A stretch of DNA of 64,000 bases, taken from Spirosoma panaciterrae DSM 21099. Lineage in GTDB: Bacteria > Bacteroidota > Bacteroidia > Cytophagales > Spirosomataceae. Position 1 is the stretch's first letter, and each line of letters opens with the position of its first letter. Positions 26,240 through 34,338 of this stretch are shown one piece after another. The stretch lies in NCBI RefSeq assembly GCF_000374025.1, contig NZ_KB893176.1, positions 124,001-188,000 on the forward strand, written 5' to 3'. A program made the translations under genes and the position numbers. A model generated the notes under the pieces. It was not told the DNA's origin. It ran no database searches and saw only the letters and a program-made list of their open reading frames with translations.

Positions 26240-26936
26240 AAATACGTATGAATTTTAATTTGGATAACCTTGATTTTATAAGGCGATACTCAATTTGTTG
26301 CTCAGTCATACCAACTTTCTCAACGTCAGTCTCTTAAACAGGGGAAAAGCGTTAGCCGTCAGACATCGCTGAAAGCGGCAACGACAATTTGTGTTCGGGG
26401 TACTGGTCGTTCCAGAAGGTCTTATAGTATACTACTGCCAGATGGTGTAATCGTACCTTTCTTGTTGTCAAAAAAATAAACCGTTTCAGGAGCGGCCCAT
26501 CTGGCTGAATACTTTCCGTTTTACAATGGCTTCTGAAAAGTAAGCAGAATGCGCCATGATATACTCGTTTCGCCAGGTTGATCACTACCTAGCCATGAAG
26601 AAAAATGATGGCGATCAGAGAGAACTGGTGAGTCGCCCACCAGGAAATACTTACCCATACCAGCGCCGAAAGATACTCCCGCAGGTAAATATGTAGCCTT
26701 TTAATAGACTGGCTAACAGGTTACTCGACCGTAAGTTCGGGTATTTTAGCCAGGAAGAGATTTCCTTGATGGAAGGATTTTCGGACGATTTAGCCTGAAA
26801 ATTTGCCGGACTTTATCGGAAAGGTCGTTTATAGGTAGGCTTCTAACTGCTCGATTCGCACTGTACTCCGGCGTTCCCATGGTTTGAGGAATCTCCCATG
26901 AACAATTTTCCCGACGGATTCAATTTTCGGTCGGAA
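26240..26936 (-). other. Gene-poor, possibly decayed region
   Basis: About 700 bases without a convincing gene. Short protein-like stretches interrupted by stops occur on both strands. On the plus strand 26695-26835 reads RLLDRKFGYFSQEEISLMEG then, after an in-frame TGA, KFAGLYRKGRL. On the minus strand 26587-26710 reads SIKRLHIYLREYLSALVWV then SISWWATH, a possible membrane helix. A 77-codon minus frame at 26352-26585 has no recognisable features. These may be remnants of degraded genes. I can assign no function. Confidence 0.4.
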
Positions 26937-27194
26937 CTAGCGACGGAAGGTAGGCCCATTCAATCGTCCGGTTCTGAACCGCTCGCGTACTATCCAGAGC
27001 ACCTGCCCAATTGGCCCCAACCAAAGGGGGCAGCTAATCCACCACCACGACCAATCCAGAAAGCTACTTATTTTTAAAACAAACAGGCCCAAAAAGGCCG
27101 TAAATAAAACGGCATAAGCCGTAATGGTTAAACGAACAGGCGGACGCTCGTCAGGATTCCTCTGATGAAAAAACTGAACATTATCAGTAGACAT
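26937..27194 (-). CDS. Small membrane protein resembling transmembrane Fragile-X-F proteins
   Basis: An 85-residue protein with a polar N-terminus, then two hydrophobic segments, VRLTITAYAVLFTAFLGLFV (about 20-39) and WSWWWISCPLWLGPIGQVLW (about 48-67), and a basic tail. The LK(I/L)...WSWWW..PLW pattern resembles the small family called transmembrane Fragile-X-F, whose role is unknown. It stands alone in a gene-poor stretch, so it could also be chance, but the composition is convincing for a membrane protein. Confidence 0.55.
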   Translation of the reverse strand: MSTDNVQFFHQRNPDERPPVRLTITAYAVLFTAFLGLFVLKISSFLDWSWWWISCPLWLGPIGQVLWIVRERFRTGRLNGPTFRR

Positions 27195-27737
27195 ATAGTT
27201 TATGAATATTACAATACGGTAACTTATATAAATATAACGTAGCTTCCTTAATAAGGTTGTGCAACGGGCCTTTGAAAGGCTGAAAATTATTTAACCGAAT
27301 GCTTTCAACTAACTACTCAAACACACATCGACGATAGCAACCTGGTCCTGCTTTTTGGACCTGGCAACCGAAATCAACTCTGTGTTTGTGCAGATTGTTT
27401 TTGGATGGTGTACTTATTTTACCGGATTGGCCCGATAATTTCAGCGGCCGATCGGGGAAAATCTGTATTGAGTATCCCTCAATAGTGTAGAGTTTATTCC
27501 CCATCCTCCTCGCATTGCCTATCAAAGCACGAATTCAATAATTGAATTTATTAGCATATATATATTACTCATACGAATCACGAAGGTACTTTTGGTTGAA
27601 TACGCGTGCCTAACGACCACTACTATTCACTAGATTCCAGTTTTGGCCGATAAATTGCCCCTTTCCCGTGGTGTCACTTTTTCTGACTGACTTATTCATC
27701 CAGCCAGCAAACTAAAAATCGTCTTTGATTAACTCTT
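27195..27737. other. Intergenic region without clear genes
   Basis: About 540 AT-richer bases. A palindrome AATTCAATAATTGAATT lies near 27535-27551. A TACTTTTG sequence at 27587-27594 matches the -7 promoter element and could serve the small gene at 27738, although the leader would be about 140 nt. A 70-codon minus frame at 27313-27525 has no protein-like features. Nothing else is seen. Confidence 0.4.
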
Positions 27738-27950
27738 ATGCGACAGCCACAGACCTTGCTACTTTTCGGTATTATTACGTTAACCATCATCGGCTTATTC
27801 GTATACTGCGCTGCCTTAATTGATTGGATACAGGATTATCAGACAGGCGTTTATACCAGCAACTTCACCGAAGCCATTTTGGAAACAGCCGCTATTCTGC
27901 TCTATACGGTGGGAGGCTTTTTCTTTTTCAGAAGCAAACTGGCTCACTGA
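27738..27950 (+). CDS. Small two-helix membrane protein of unknown function
   Basis: A 70-residue protein with helices at about 7-28 (LLLFGIITLTIIGLFVYCA) and 46-64 (LETAAILLYTVGGFFFF), joined by a polar segment with a Thr/Asn-rich turn. I do not recognise a family. Length, hydrophobic pattern and basic C-terminus are those of a real small membrane protein. It is convergent with the HTH/PKD gene and leaves only 3 nt between the stops. Confidence 0.55.
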   Translation: MRQPQTLLLFGIITLTIIGLFVYCAALIDWIQDYQTGVYTSNFTEAILETAAILLYTVGGFFFFRSKLAH

Positions 27951-27953
27951 GCT

Positions 27954-29294
27954 TCAGAAATTCCCCTTAAATGGGGTATTGGTTCGTAAATCCGTTAACA
28001 GAAACGAATGAATGACGCCAATGCCCGAAAACTGAATCCGAACACCGTAAATATGCCTGAGCGGTTTAGTATATCGAGCCTGGTATACCTTTTTGTTATT
28101 AACATAAATCTGAGCCAGTTTATCAACTACCTTTAGCTTGACAACTCCCCCTGTACGAAGGTCGGCCCCTAAAAAACTCAGATCGTCGCGGTGACCATTT
28201 TTGTGAATCTCGGAGGTTTGCAAATCGATCCAGTGAACGCAGCCGGGTTTCATCACATCGAACAAGTGCTGCGATGACTCTCCCCAAACCGTTAATCCTA
28301 CCTGCGAACACCGAACCCCGGCCCGATCCTGCGATGTTGCAATCCGCATCGTCAATTCGAAATTATCACCGTCGATTTCAGTAGGTTGGCTATTGATGAA
28401 TTCTACAAAAAATGTCCGGTTGGTATCGACACCGGCACGGGCCGCATCCTGAGCACGTACACTGAGCCGTTTATCCGCCAATAAGCCTTTCAGATTGATC
28501 GGGTAAACCCGACTCGTATCGTGCATCATGTTTGCCGTTGCGGTCCATCCTTTCGTCTGTAAATAAACGGTGGCGGAATCGACGGCCTGGCCATCGTGCT
28601 GGAGAACGGCAAAATAGCGGCCCGGTCGTTCGTAGTAATGGGTGTACACGCTATCGGTGGCATTGGTCTGCTCCCGCTTTCCATCGCCATATAGAATGGT
28701 AAACGATTCGTCGGGAGCCGACTTCTGACGTCGGAGTTCGAAAACAGCCGAATGCGGGTTTTCGCCCAGTGGATTCCGACATACCAACGAAACGGACGCC
28801 TGCTGCTCGGTGGCAGGGCGAATCCAAAAAAACAACCCAACTAATACAGCCATCCCTGCCAGCACCGGCCATAGCCACTTCCTGCCTGTTTGCTGATCTG
28901 CACTTACAACCTGTGGTTTCGGACCGATAGGGGGTGTTTCTGGCTCAGCCACAATTAGCTTAGGCTCAGTCTGTCGTTCGGTCCACTCCTGTACCTGTAC
29001 GAAATGCTCCCAGTTGCGGTGGCCCAGATAGATGGCCAGGGCATCGCGGGTCGCCTTTTGCGGATAGTAGCGCGCGTCGGTTTTGATCTTGCCAAAAATC
29101 CGTTTCAGTGTATTGGGACTTATTCGTACGCGGGTTTTCCGGAAAAGAACCTGACTCAGATTAATATAATCGCCGTTTGTCCACTTTTCCCGGTCGGGTT
29201 TACCAAACACTTCGCCAACTCGCTGACAACAAACTTCTATCAGATAGAACGTTTCGGCCTTACCATGTTGTCCATTCTCCGTAATCATAAGCAC
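27954..29294 (-). CDS. Membrane-tethered protein with N-terminal HTH-like domain and extracytoplasmic PKD-like domain
   Basis: A 446-residue single-pass protein. Residues 41-98 (YINLSQVLFRKTRVRI, NTLKRIFGKIK, ALAIYLGHRNWEHFV) form a helical domain common at the N-terminus of Bacteroidota proteins and resembling a Cro/C1-type HTH. A Pro-rich linker, a membrane helix (about 141-158) and an extracytoplasmic part follow. The latter has a PKD-like fold (about 180-247, with YGDGKREQ and YYERPGRYFAVLQHDG) and a beta-rich C-terminal domain of about 180 residues. The layout suggests a one-component signalling protein sensing a ligand outside. It is divergent from the SusC gene, with 167 nt between the starts. 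The DNA-binding function is inferred. Confidence 0.7.
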   Translation of the reverse strand: MLMITENGQHGKAETFYLIEVCCQRVGEVFGKPDREKWTNGDYINLSQVLFRKTRVRISPNTLKRIFGKIKTDARYYPQKATRDALAIYLGHRNWEHFVQVQEWTERQTEPKLIVAEPETPPIGPKPQVVSADQQTGRKWLWPVLAGMAVLVGLFFWIRPATEQQASVSLVCRNPLGENPHSAVFELRRQKSAPDESFTILYGDGKREQTNATDSVYTHYYERPGRYFAVLQHDGQAVDSATVYLQTKGWTATANMMHDTSRVYPINLKGLLADKRLSVRAQDAARAGVDTNRTFFVEFINSQPTEIDGDNFELTMRIATSQDRAGVRCSQVGLTVWGESSQHLFDVMKPGCVHWIDLQTSEIHKNGHRDDLSFLGADLRTGGVVKLKVVDKLAQIYVNNKKVYQARYTKPLRHIYGVRIQFSGIGVIHSFLLTDLRTNTPFKGNF

Positions 29295-29385
29295 TAATAG
29301 GCTATCATTCAGTCGGTTAGCTTATCCATAATTTCGATCATGGAAATGGTCATGCTCCGTTTATACTCCCCTTATAGTACAAATT

Positions 29386-29393
29386 TACCTTTG
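29386..29393 (+). promoter_or_regulatory. Bacteroidota -7 promoter element for the SusC/SusD locus
   Basis: TACCTTTG matches TAnnTTTG exactly and lies 68 nt before the SusC ATG, giving a 5' leader of about 62 nt. A weak TTTA at 29360-29363 could serve as the -33 box with a 22-nt spacer. The weak -33 would fit a promoter that needs an activator. Confidence 0.5.
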
Positions 29394-29461
29394 CATACTC
29401 GCATTTCACCCCGCCTTTCTGGCGGAACGATTGGCATAAAAACTATAAATATCTGAATATT

Positions 29462-32400
29462 ATGCGACAAAAACTTTTACTGTACTGCGTTGTTTTCTGG
29501 GGCTGGTTTTCGCCCCTGCTGGCGCAGCCTAACCCACCCTCCAGCCAAGCAAACGACCGAACCGTTTCGGGCACCATTACCGACGAAAAAGGCAGCACCT
29601 TACCGGGGGTCAGCGTCATTCTTAAAGGCACCCAGCGTGGAACCGTTACGGATGGCAAAGGTACATTTCAGCTCGCAGTTCCCACAAAAAGCGCGGTGCT
29701 GGTCATTAGCTTTGTGGGTTACCTGAGTCAGGAATTGGCTGTGGGAAGCCGAACGACCATCAACGTTCAACTGGCCCCCGATACCAAAGCGCTGGAAGAA
29801 GTGGTTGTGGTTGGCTACGGTACACAACGCAAAATTGAAACTACGGGTGCTATTGCCTCCGTGAAGGCCGCCGATCTGTTGCAAACCCCCATAGCCAACG
29901 TAGCACAGGGGTTACAGGCACGGGTAGCCGGTGTTCAGATCACGCAGAATTCCGGTGCGCCGGGAGGTAATGTCAGCGTACGGATTCGGGGCACCAACTC
30001 GATCAATGGGAGTTCAGAACCGCTGTATGTCATCGACGGAATCCAGATTTCCAACAGTGGTGGCATCACGGACGTCAGCCCGCTTTCGCAAATCAACCCG
30101 AACGATATTGAGTCGATTGAAGTGCTCAAGGATGCGTCGTCGACGGCTATTTACGGAGCGCGGGCGGCTAATGGCGTGGTGCTGATTACGACCAAACGGG
30201 GGAAAGACGGAGCTACACGCGTCAGCTACGATGGCTACGGCGGAGTGCAACAGGTCAATAAAACCATCGACGTACTGAACGCCCAGCAGTTTGCACAACT
30301 CGAAAATGAAGTCTATAAGCGATCCATCTACGCCGATCCGTCCAGTCTCGGTCAGGGCACCAACTGGCAAGACCTGATTTTCCGAAAAGCACCCATGCAA
30401 AGTCATCAGCTTTCGGTATCGGGCGGTAATCAGAAAACGCAGCTGGCGCTGTCGCTGAACTACTTCAATCAGGATGGGATCATCAAAAACTCCAACTTCA
30501 CCCGCTACTCGTTTCGCTCCAACATCGACCATCGGCTCAGCGACCGGGTTAAGATTGGGACCAGCCTGTATTATGGCTATTCGGTCAACAAAGGGCTGAG
30601 TGTAGGCGGCACCGGCTCCGACGTTACCAGCAGCCGGGCCGGAGTGCTGGGTGCTGCCGTAGCAGCTCCTCCCACGCTGACGCCCTACCGTCCCGATGGC
30701 AGTGTGTTTCCGTTTCAGGATCAGATGAATGGGCAATATCAGGAGGTGACCAACCCGCTGAATTTTATTACGCCCATCAACCGCCAAACGACCCAACGAA
30801 TTCTGGCCAATGTGTACGTCGACTTTACGCTATTCAAAGGGTTCACGTATCGGCCTAGTTTCAATGCCGACCTGGGCAATAGCTTAGCTGAAGCCTACTC
30901 ACCTTTGTCGTTGTTAAGTCAGTCGCAACTGGCATCGGGTGGCGGTAGCGCCAGTAATGTAAGCGGATATAGCCGTACCCTCCTGCACGAAAGCATTTTT
31001 ACCTATCGCACTCGAATTGCCGAACATCATACGCTCACGGCTACGGCGGTACTGGCTACGCAAGCCAATGTCAACCAGAGCTATACGCAAACGGCATCGA
31101 ACTTCCCGAACGATGTTACGGAAAACAACTCAGTCGGGCTGGCCGTCAATCAGCGAATCAGCAGCGATAAGAGCAAATCCCGGCTGGACTCGTATCTGGG
31201 ACGTATCAATTATGGCTATAAGGACAAATATTTTCTCGACCTGACCGCCCGCGCCGATGGCTCGAGCAAATTTGGTGAGAATAATAAGTACGGTTTCTTC
31301 CCAGCCGTAGCGGGTGCCTGGCGGATCATCGAAGAGCCGTTTATGAAATCGGTTCCCGTGGTTTCGGATTTGAAACTACGCGGAAGCTGGGGCATCACCG
31401 GAAACGCCGGGGCTATCGACCCCTACCAATCATTGGCAACGGTCAGCGCATCGGGGCTCAACTACAATTACAACCACGTTCCGGTTACGGGTATCAACCC
31501 AAGTGCTATTCCGAACCCCGACCTGAAATGGGAACGCTCCACGCAGGTCGACATTGGGGTAGATGTCAGTTTGTTCCGCAACCGCCTGTCGCTGGTGGCT
31601 GACTATTACAACAAACGCACCGACAACCTGCTGTTTCAGAAAGTGTTGCCTATGTCGTCGGGCTATACGGCGCTGACGGGCAATTTCGGGTCGATTCAGA
31701 ATAAAGGTCTGGAACTGGCCGTTAACGGGCGCATTCTGCCCGGTGGTGGCCGAGGGCTCCAATGGGATGCATCGGCCAATATCACCTTCAATAAGAACGA
31801 AGTGCTGGCTCTCGACGGCGTTATCGACGAACTGCCCCGCTCGGCCTTTGCCCTGCTTAAAGTCGGTTATCCGATGGGTCTCTATCGAACGTATGTATTC
31901 GACGGCATCAGCCAGACTGGCGAGACGATTTTATCGGGGTACGACGGGCGCGTGGGTGGCCACAAACTCAAAGACCTCAACGGCGATGGCACCATCACGG
32001 CCGCCGACCAGGCGATTGCCGGAAATGCCCAGCCAAAGTACATTTTTGGCTTCTCGTCATCATTTCGTTATCGCGGTTTCGACCTGAATCTGTTTGTGCA
32101 GGGTGTGCAGGGCAATAAGCTCATGAACCTGTTCCGCTACACCTTCGAAACGGCGCTGGGTCAGCAAAACGTCTTGGCGGGTCTGGTGAATCGCTGGTCA
32201 CCCACGAATCCGAGCAACGAATACGCCAGTGGTTTTCAGGGCGGTCGATTACCGCTGTCGGACCGGTACATAGAGGACGCGTCGTTTGTCCGGCTGAAGA
32301 ATATTTCACTGGGATACACGCTTCCCAAGATCAAAGGCATCAGCCAGATACGCGTGTATGTCAGTGCCAACAATGCGCTCACGATCACGAACTACAGCGG

Positions 32401-32509
32401 TTTCGATCCCGAGGTCAACAACTTCGGCAATGCCACCACGCAATTTATCGACAACGGTACATACCCCATTGCCCGGTCGTATCTGGGTGGATTACAGGTC
32501 ACTTTTTAA
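29462..32509 (+). CDS. SusC/RagA family TonB-linked outer membrane receptor
   Basis: A 1015-residue outer-membrane importer. After a signal peptide ending LLAQ comes a carboxypeptidase-D-like regulatory domain (TVSGTITDEKGSTLPGVSV, GKGTFQL). Next is the TonB-box region EEVVVVGYGTQRK. The plug domain has the SusC hallmarks GGNVSVRIRGTNSINGSSEP, PLYVIDGIQI and DIESIEVLKDASSTAIYGAR. The barrel ends in LGGLQVTF with the C-terminal Phe. It imports an oligomeric nutrient bound by the SusD partner. No N-terminal anti-sigma signalling extension (STN) is present, so its regulation is not the FecA type. Confidence 0.96.
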   Translation: MRQKLLLYCVVFWGWFSPLLAQPNPPSSQANDRTVSGTITDEKGSTLPGVSVILKGTQRGTVTDGKGTFQLAVPTKSAVLVISFVGYLSQELAVGSRTTINVQLAPDTKALEEVVVVGYGTQRKIETTGAIASVKAADLLQTPIANVAQGLQARVAGVQITQNSGAPGGNVSVRIRGTNSINGSSEPLYVIDGIQISNSGGITDVSPLSQINPNDIESIEVLKDASSTAIYGARAANGVVLITTKRGKDGATRVSYDGYGGVQQVNKTIDVLNAQQFAQLENEVYKRSIYADPSSLGQGTNWQDLIFRKAPMQSHQLSVSGGNQKTQLALSLNYFNQDGIIKNSNFTRYSFRSNIDHRLSDRVKIGTSLYYGYSVNKGLSVGGTGSDVTSSRAGVLGAAVAAPPTLTPYRPDGSVFPFQDQMNGQYQEVTNPLNFITPINRQTTQRILANVYVDFTLFKGFTYRPSFNADLGNSLAEAYSPLSLLSQSQLASGGGSASNVSGYSRTLLHESIFTYRTRIAEHHTLTATAVLATQANVNQSYTQTASNFPNDVTENNSVGLAVNQRISSDKSKSRLDSYLGRINYGYKDKYFLDLTARADGSSKFGENNKYGFFPAVAGAWRIIEEPFMKSVPVVSDLKLRGSWGITGNAGAIDPYQSLATVSASGLNYNYNHVPVTGINPSAIPNPDLKWERSTQVDIGVDVSLFRNRLSLVADYYNKRTDNLLFQKVLPMSSGYTALTGNFGSIQNKGLELAVNGRILPGGGRGLQWDASANITFNKNEVLALDGVIDELPRSAFALLKVGYPMGLYRTYVFDGISQTGETILSGYDGRVGGHKLKDLNGDGTITAADQAIAGNAQPKYIFGFSSSFRYRGFDLNLFVQGVQGNKLMNLFRYTFETALGQQNVLAGLVNRWSPTNPSNEYASGFQGGRLPLSDRYIEDASFVRLKNISLGYTLPKIKGISQIRVYVSANNALTITNYSGFDPEVNNFGNATTQFIDNGTYPIARSYLGGLQVTF

Positions 32510-32621
32510 AGAGCGAAAGAGTGAATGAGTGAAAGAGCGAATGGCTGACGCTTTCACAATACTTCTATCACTCATTCACCTTTTCGCTCTTTCACTCTTT
32601 CACTCTTTCACTCTTTTGTCT
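32510..32621. repeat. Octamer-repeat hairpin between susC and susD
   Basis: Directly after the SusC stop four octamers follow the pattern GAGYGAAW (32511-32542). After a spacer of about 25 nt, the complementary pyrimidine strand appears with CACTCATTCACC (32570-32581) and then tandem TTTCACTC units up to about 32616. The two arms pair over about 22 bp with few mismatches. There is no following T-run, so it is not a classic terminator. In the mRNA it would form a stable hairpin just before the SusD start and may tune the susC to susD ratio or protect the upstream message. Confidence 0.7.
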
Positions 32622-32624
32622 CCC

Positions 32625-34109
32625 ATGAAAAAAACACTCCTGCTGCTGATGGCGTTGTCGGGCCTGACGGTTTCGTGCAGCAAACTGGATGAGTCGGTGT
32701 ATTCGTCCATTTTTACGACAAACTTTTATAAAACCGCGTCGGATGCCGAAGCCGGTATTGCGTCGGCTGCGGGTTCGCTCATTAATCTCTACGGGTTTCC
32801 GCTGGTGGCCGTTTCGGATTTTGCCGCCGACCAGGCGTATCCGCGTGCGGTGGTTGGTCGAAATACCATTACGCTCTTCACCTACGACCCTTATTTCACA
32901 GCGCAGCGCAATTCGGGTCGGCATGAGACCGAAGGACCGCAGGGCGTTTGGCGATTCAGTTATAAAGGCATCGAGAATGCGAACTGGATTATCGAAAAAG
33001 TACCCGCTATTCAGATGGACGCCCAGCGCCGAACCGAAATTGTAGCCGAAGCTTATGCCCTGCGGGGATTGTATCACTGGACACTGGCCAAGACGTTCAA
33101 CGAAGTACCGATCAAGACGAAAGCCAGCACCAGCGAAACCGAAGCCCTCGTTCCGAAAAGCCCCAAAGCGGACATCTACAAACAGATTTACGCCGATCTG
33201 GATCAGGCCATTGCCGGACTACCCTCTTATTCGACGAGTCTGGTGAAAGGCCGCCCGTCGAAGGAAGCCATTCAGGGCCTATACGCCAAAGTAGCGCTCT
33301 ACAACGAAGACTGGGCAAAGGCGTTGCAACTGGCGCAGGCTACGATCAGTTCGGGTAAATACTCGCTCATGCCAAACATACTGGACGTGTTCGATGTCGA
33401 TAAAGAAGATGCCGCCCGCGTCGAGAATATGTGGGCTGTAGAAGCCGACCGGGTAACCCCCAGCCGCTGGCTGACGGTGATGGGCATTGCCGGCCCTAAA
33501 AACAGTAGCGGCCCCGATTATGCCAAGGTATCGTATGGCTCCTGGTTCGCCTATCAGGCATTCTTCAACTCTTTCGATCCAAAAGACAAACGTCGTCAAT
33601 TGCTCGACACGACGTACCGCGATGTATCGGGCGCGATTGTCCGTCAGAAAGATGTTACGCCCATCACACCCAAAGGGGTACTGATCCGCAAATACCGTGA
33701 TCCCAATTCGATTGGGGAAGCGAATAACTGCAACTTTCCGATTATTCGCCTGGCCGATGTATACCTGATTGCTGCCGAAGCCGAAGCCCGGCTAAACGGC
33801 CCGACTGCGCTTGCCTATGGCTATATCAACACCATTCGCAAACGGGCCGGACTGAGCGAACTGACACCGGGCCTGAGTAAAGATGCGTTTCTTGATGCGG
33901 TGCTTCAGGAACGTTCGTGGGAGCTGTTTGCCGAAGCCGACCGCTGGTTCGACCTAACGCGCACCAATACCTTCCTGACGGTGATTCCGAAAGCGGTCAA
34001 CGATGTGTACCCGACGCGTACGCCACAGGCAAAACACCGCTATTACCCTATTCCGCTGGAAGAAATCCAGGCCAATCCAAAACTTACACAAAGTCCCGGC
34101 TGGGAATAA
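32625..34109 (+). CDS. SusD/RagB family nutrient-binding lipoprotein
   Basis: A 494-residue surface lipoprotein. I chose the ATG at 32625, which gives the signal MKKTLLLLMALSGLTVSC with the lipid-anchor Cys at 18. The longer frame from 32529 would run through the hairpin repeat. The protein has TPR-like helices of the SusD fold (EAYALRGLYHWTLAKTFNEV, EAIQGLYAKVALYNEDWAKA) and the C-terminal family block (NCNFPIIRLADVYLIAAEA, RKRAGLSELT, LQERSWELFAEADRWFDLTR). It caps the SusC pore and captures the substrate. Confidence 0.95.
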   Translation: MKKTLLLLMALSGLTVSCSKLDESVYSSIFTTNFYKTASDAEAGIASAAGSLINLYGFPLVAVSDFAADQAYPRAVVGRNTITLFTYDPYFTAQRNSGRHETEGPQGVWRFSYKGIENANWIIEKVPAIQMDAQRRTEIVAEAYALRGLYHWTLAKTFNEVPIKTKASTSETEALVPKSPKADIYKQIYADLDQAIAGLPSYSTSLVKGRPSKEAIQGLYAKVALYNEDWAKALQLAQATISSGKYSLMPNILDVFDVDKEDAARVENMWAVEADRVTPSRWLTVMGIAGPKNSSGPDYAKVSYGSWFAYQAFFNSFDPKDKRRQLLDTTYRDVSGAIVRQKDVTPITPKGVLIRKYRDPNSIGEANNCNFPIIRLADVYLIAAEAEARLNGPTALAYGYINTIRKRAGLSELTPGLSKDAFLDAVLQERSWELFAEADRWFDLTRTNTFLTVIPKAVNDVYPTRTPQAKHRYYPIPLEEIQANPKLTQSPGWE

Positions 34110-34110
34110 C

Positions 34111-34322
34111 TTTTTGACAGGATTAACAGGATTGAAATAAACTTGAAGCGGTTTAAACTTTTCTGCTCAAGCCAGAAACAGGTGCGTTTTTGTCATGCTG
34201 ACGAAGGAAGCATCTTCGGTAGTCAGCTAAATGGTCATCTCCGAAGATGCTTCCTTCGTCAGCATGACAAAAACGCTCAATCCGTAAAAGTTTAATCCTG
34301 TTCATCCCGTAAATCCTGTCAG
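34111..34322. repeat. Nested inverted repeats after the SusD gene, with a perfect 36-bp stem
   Basis: Inner arms 34184-34219 and 34241-34276 are perfect inverse complements over 36 bp with a 21-nt loop. Their core is TCATGCTGACGAAGGAAGC. Outer arms are imperfect: GACAGGATTAACAGGATTGA (34116-34135) pairs with AATCCTGTTCATCCC and AATCCTGTC (34293-34320). No T-run follows. The whole interval between the SusD stop and the next start is filled by this element. Sequences of this type recur in intergenic spaces of Bacteroidota as I remember it. The copy number in this genome cannot be seen here. Confidence 0.85.
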
Positions 34323-34338
34323 AAGAAACAGTAACGCA

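Noticed and set aside
26352..26585. 77-codon minus-strand frame
   Set aside because: No signal peptide, membrane pattern or family motif; it lies in a decayed region.
27313..27525. 70-codon minus-strand frame
   Set aside because: Composition is not protein-like and no conserved motif is visible.
32529..32624. Upstream ATG for SusD that adds 32 residues
   Set aside because: The added residues are translated from the octamer repeat, and the lipoprotein signal starts exactly at the ATG at 32625.
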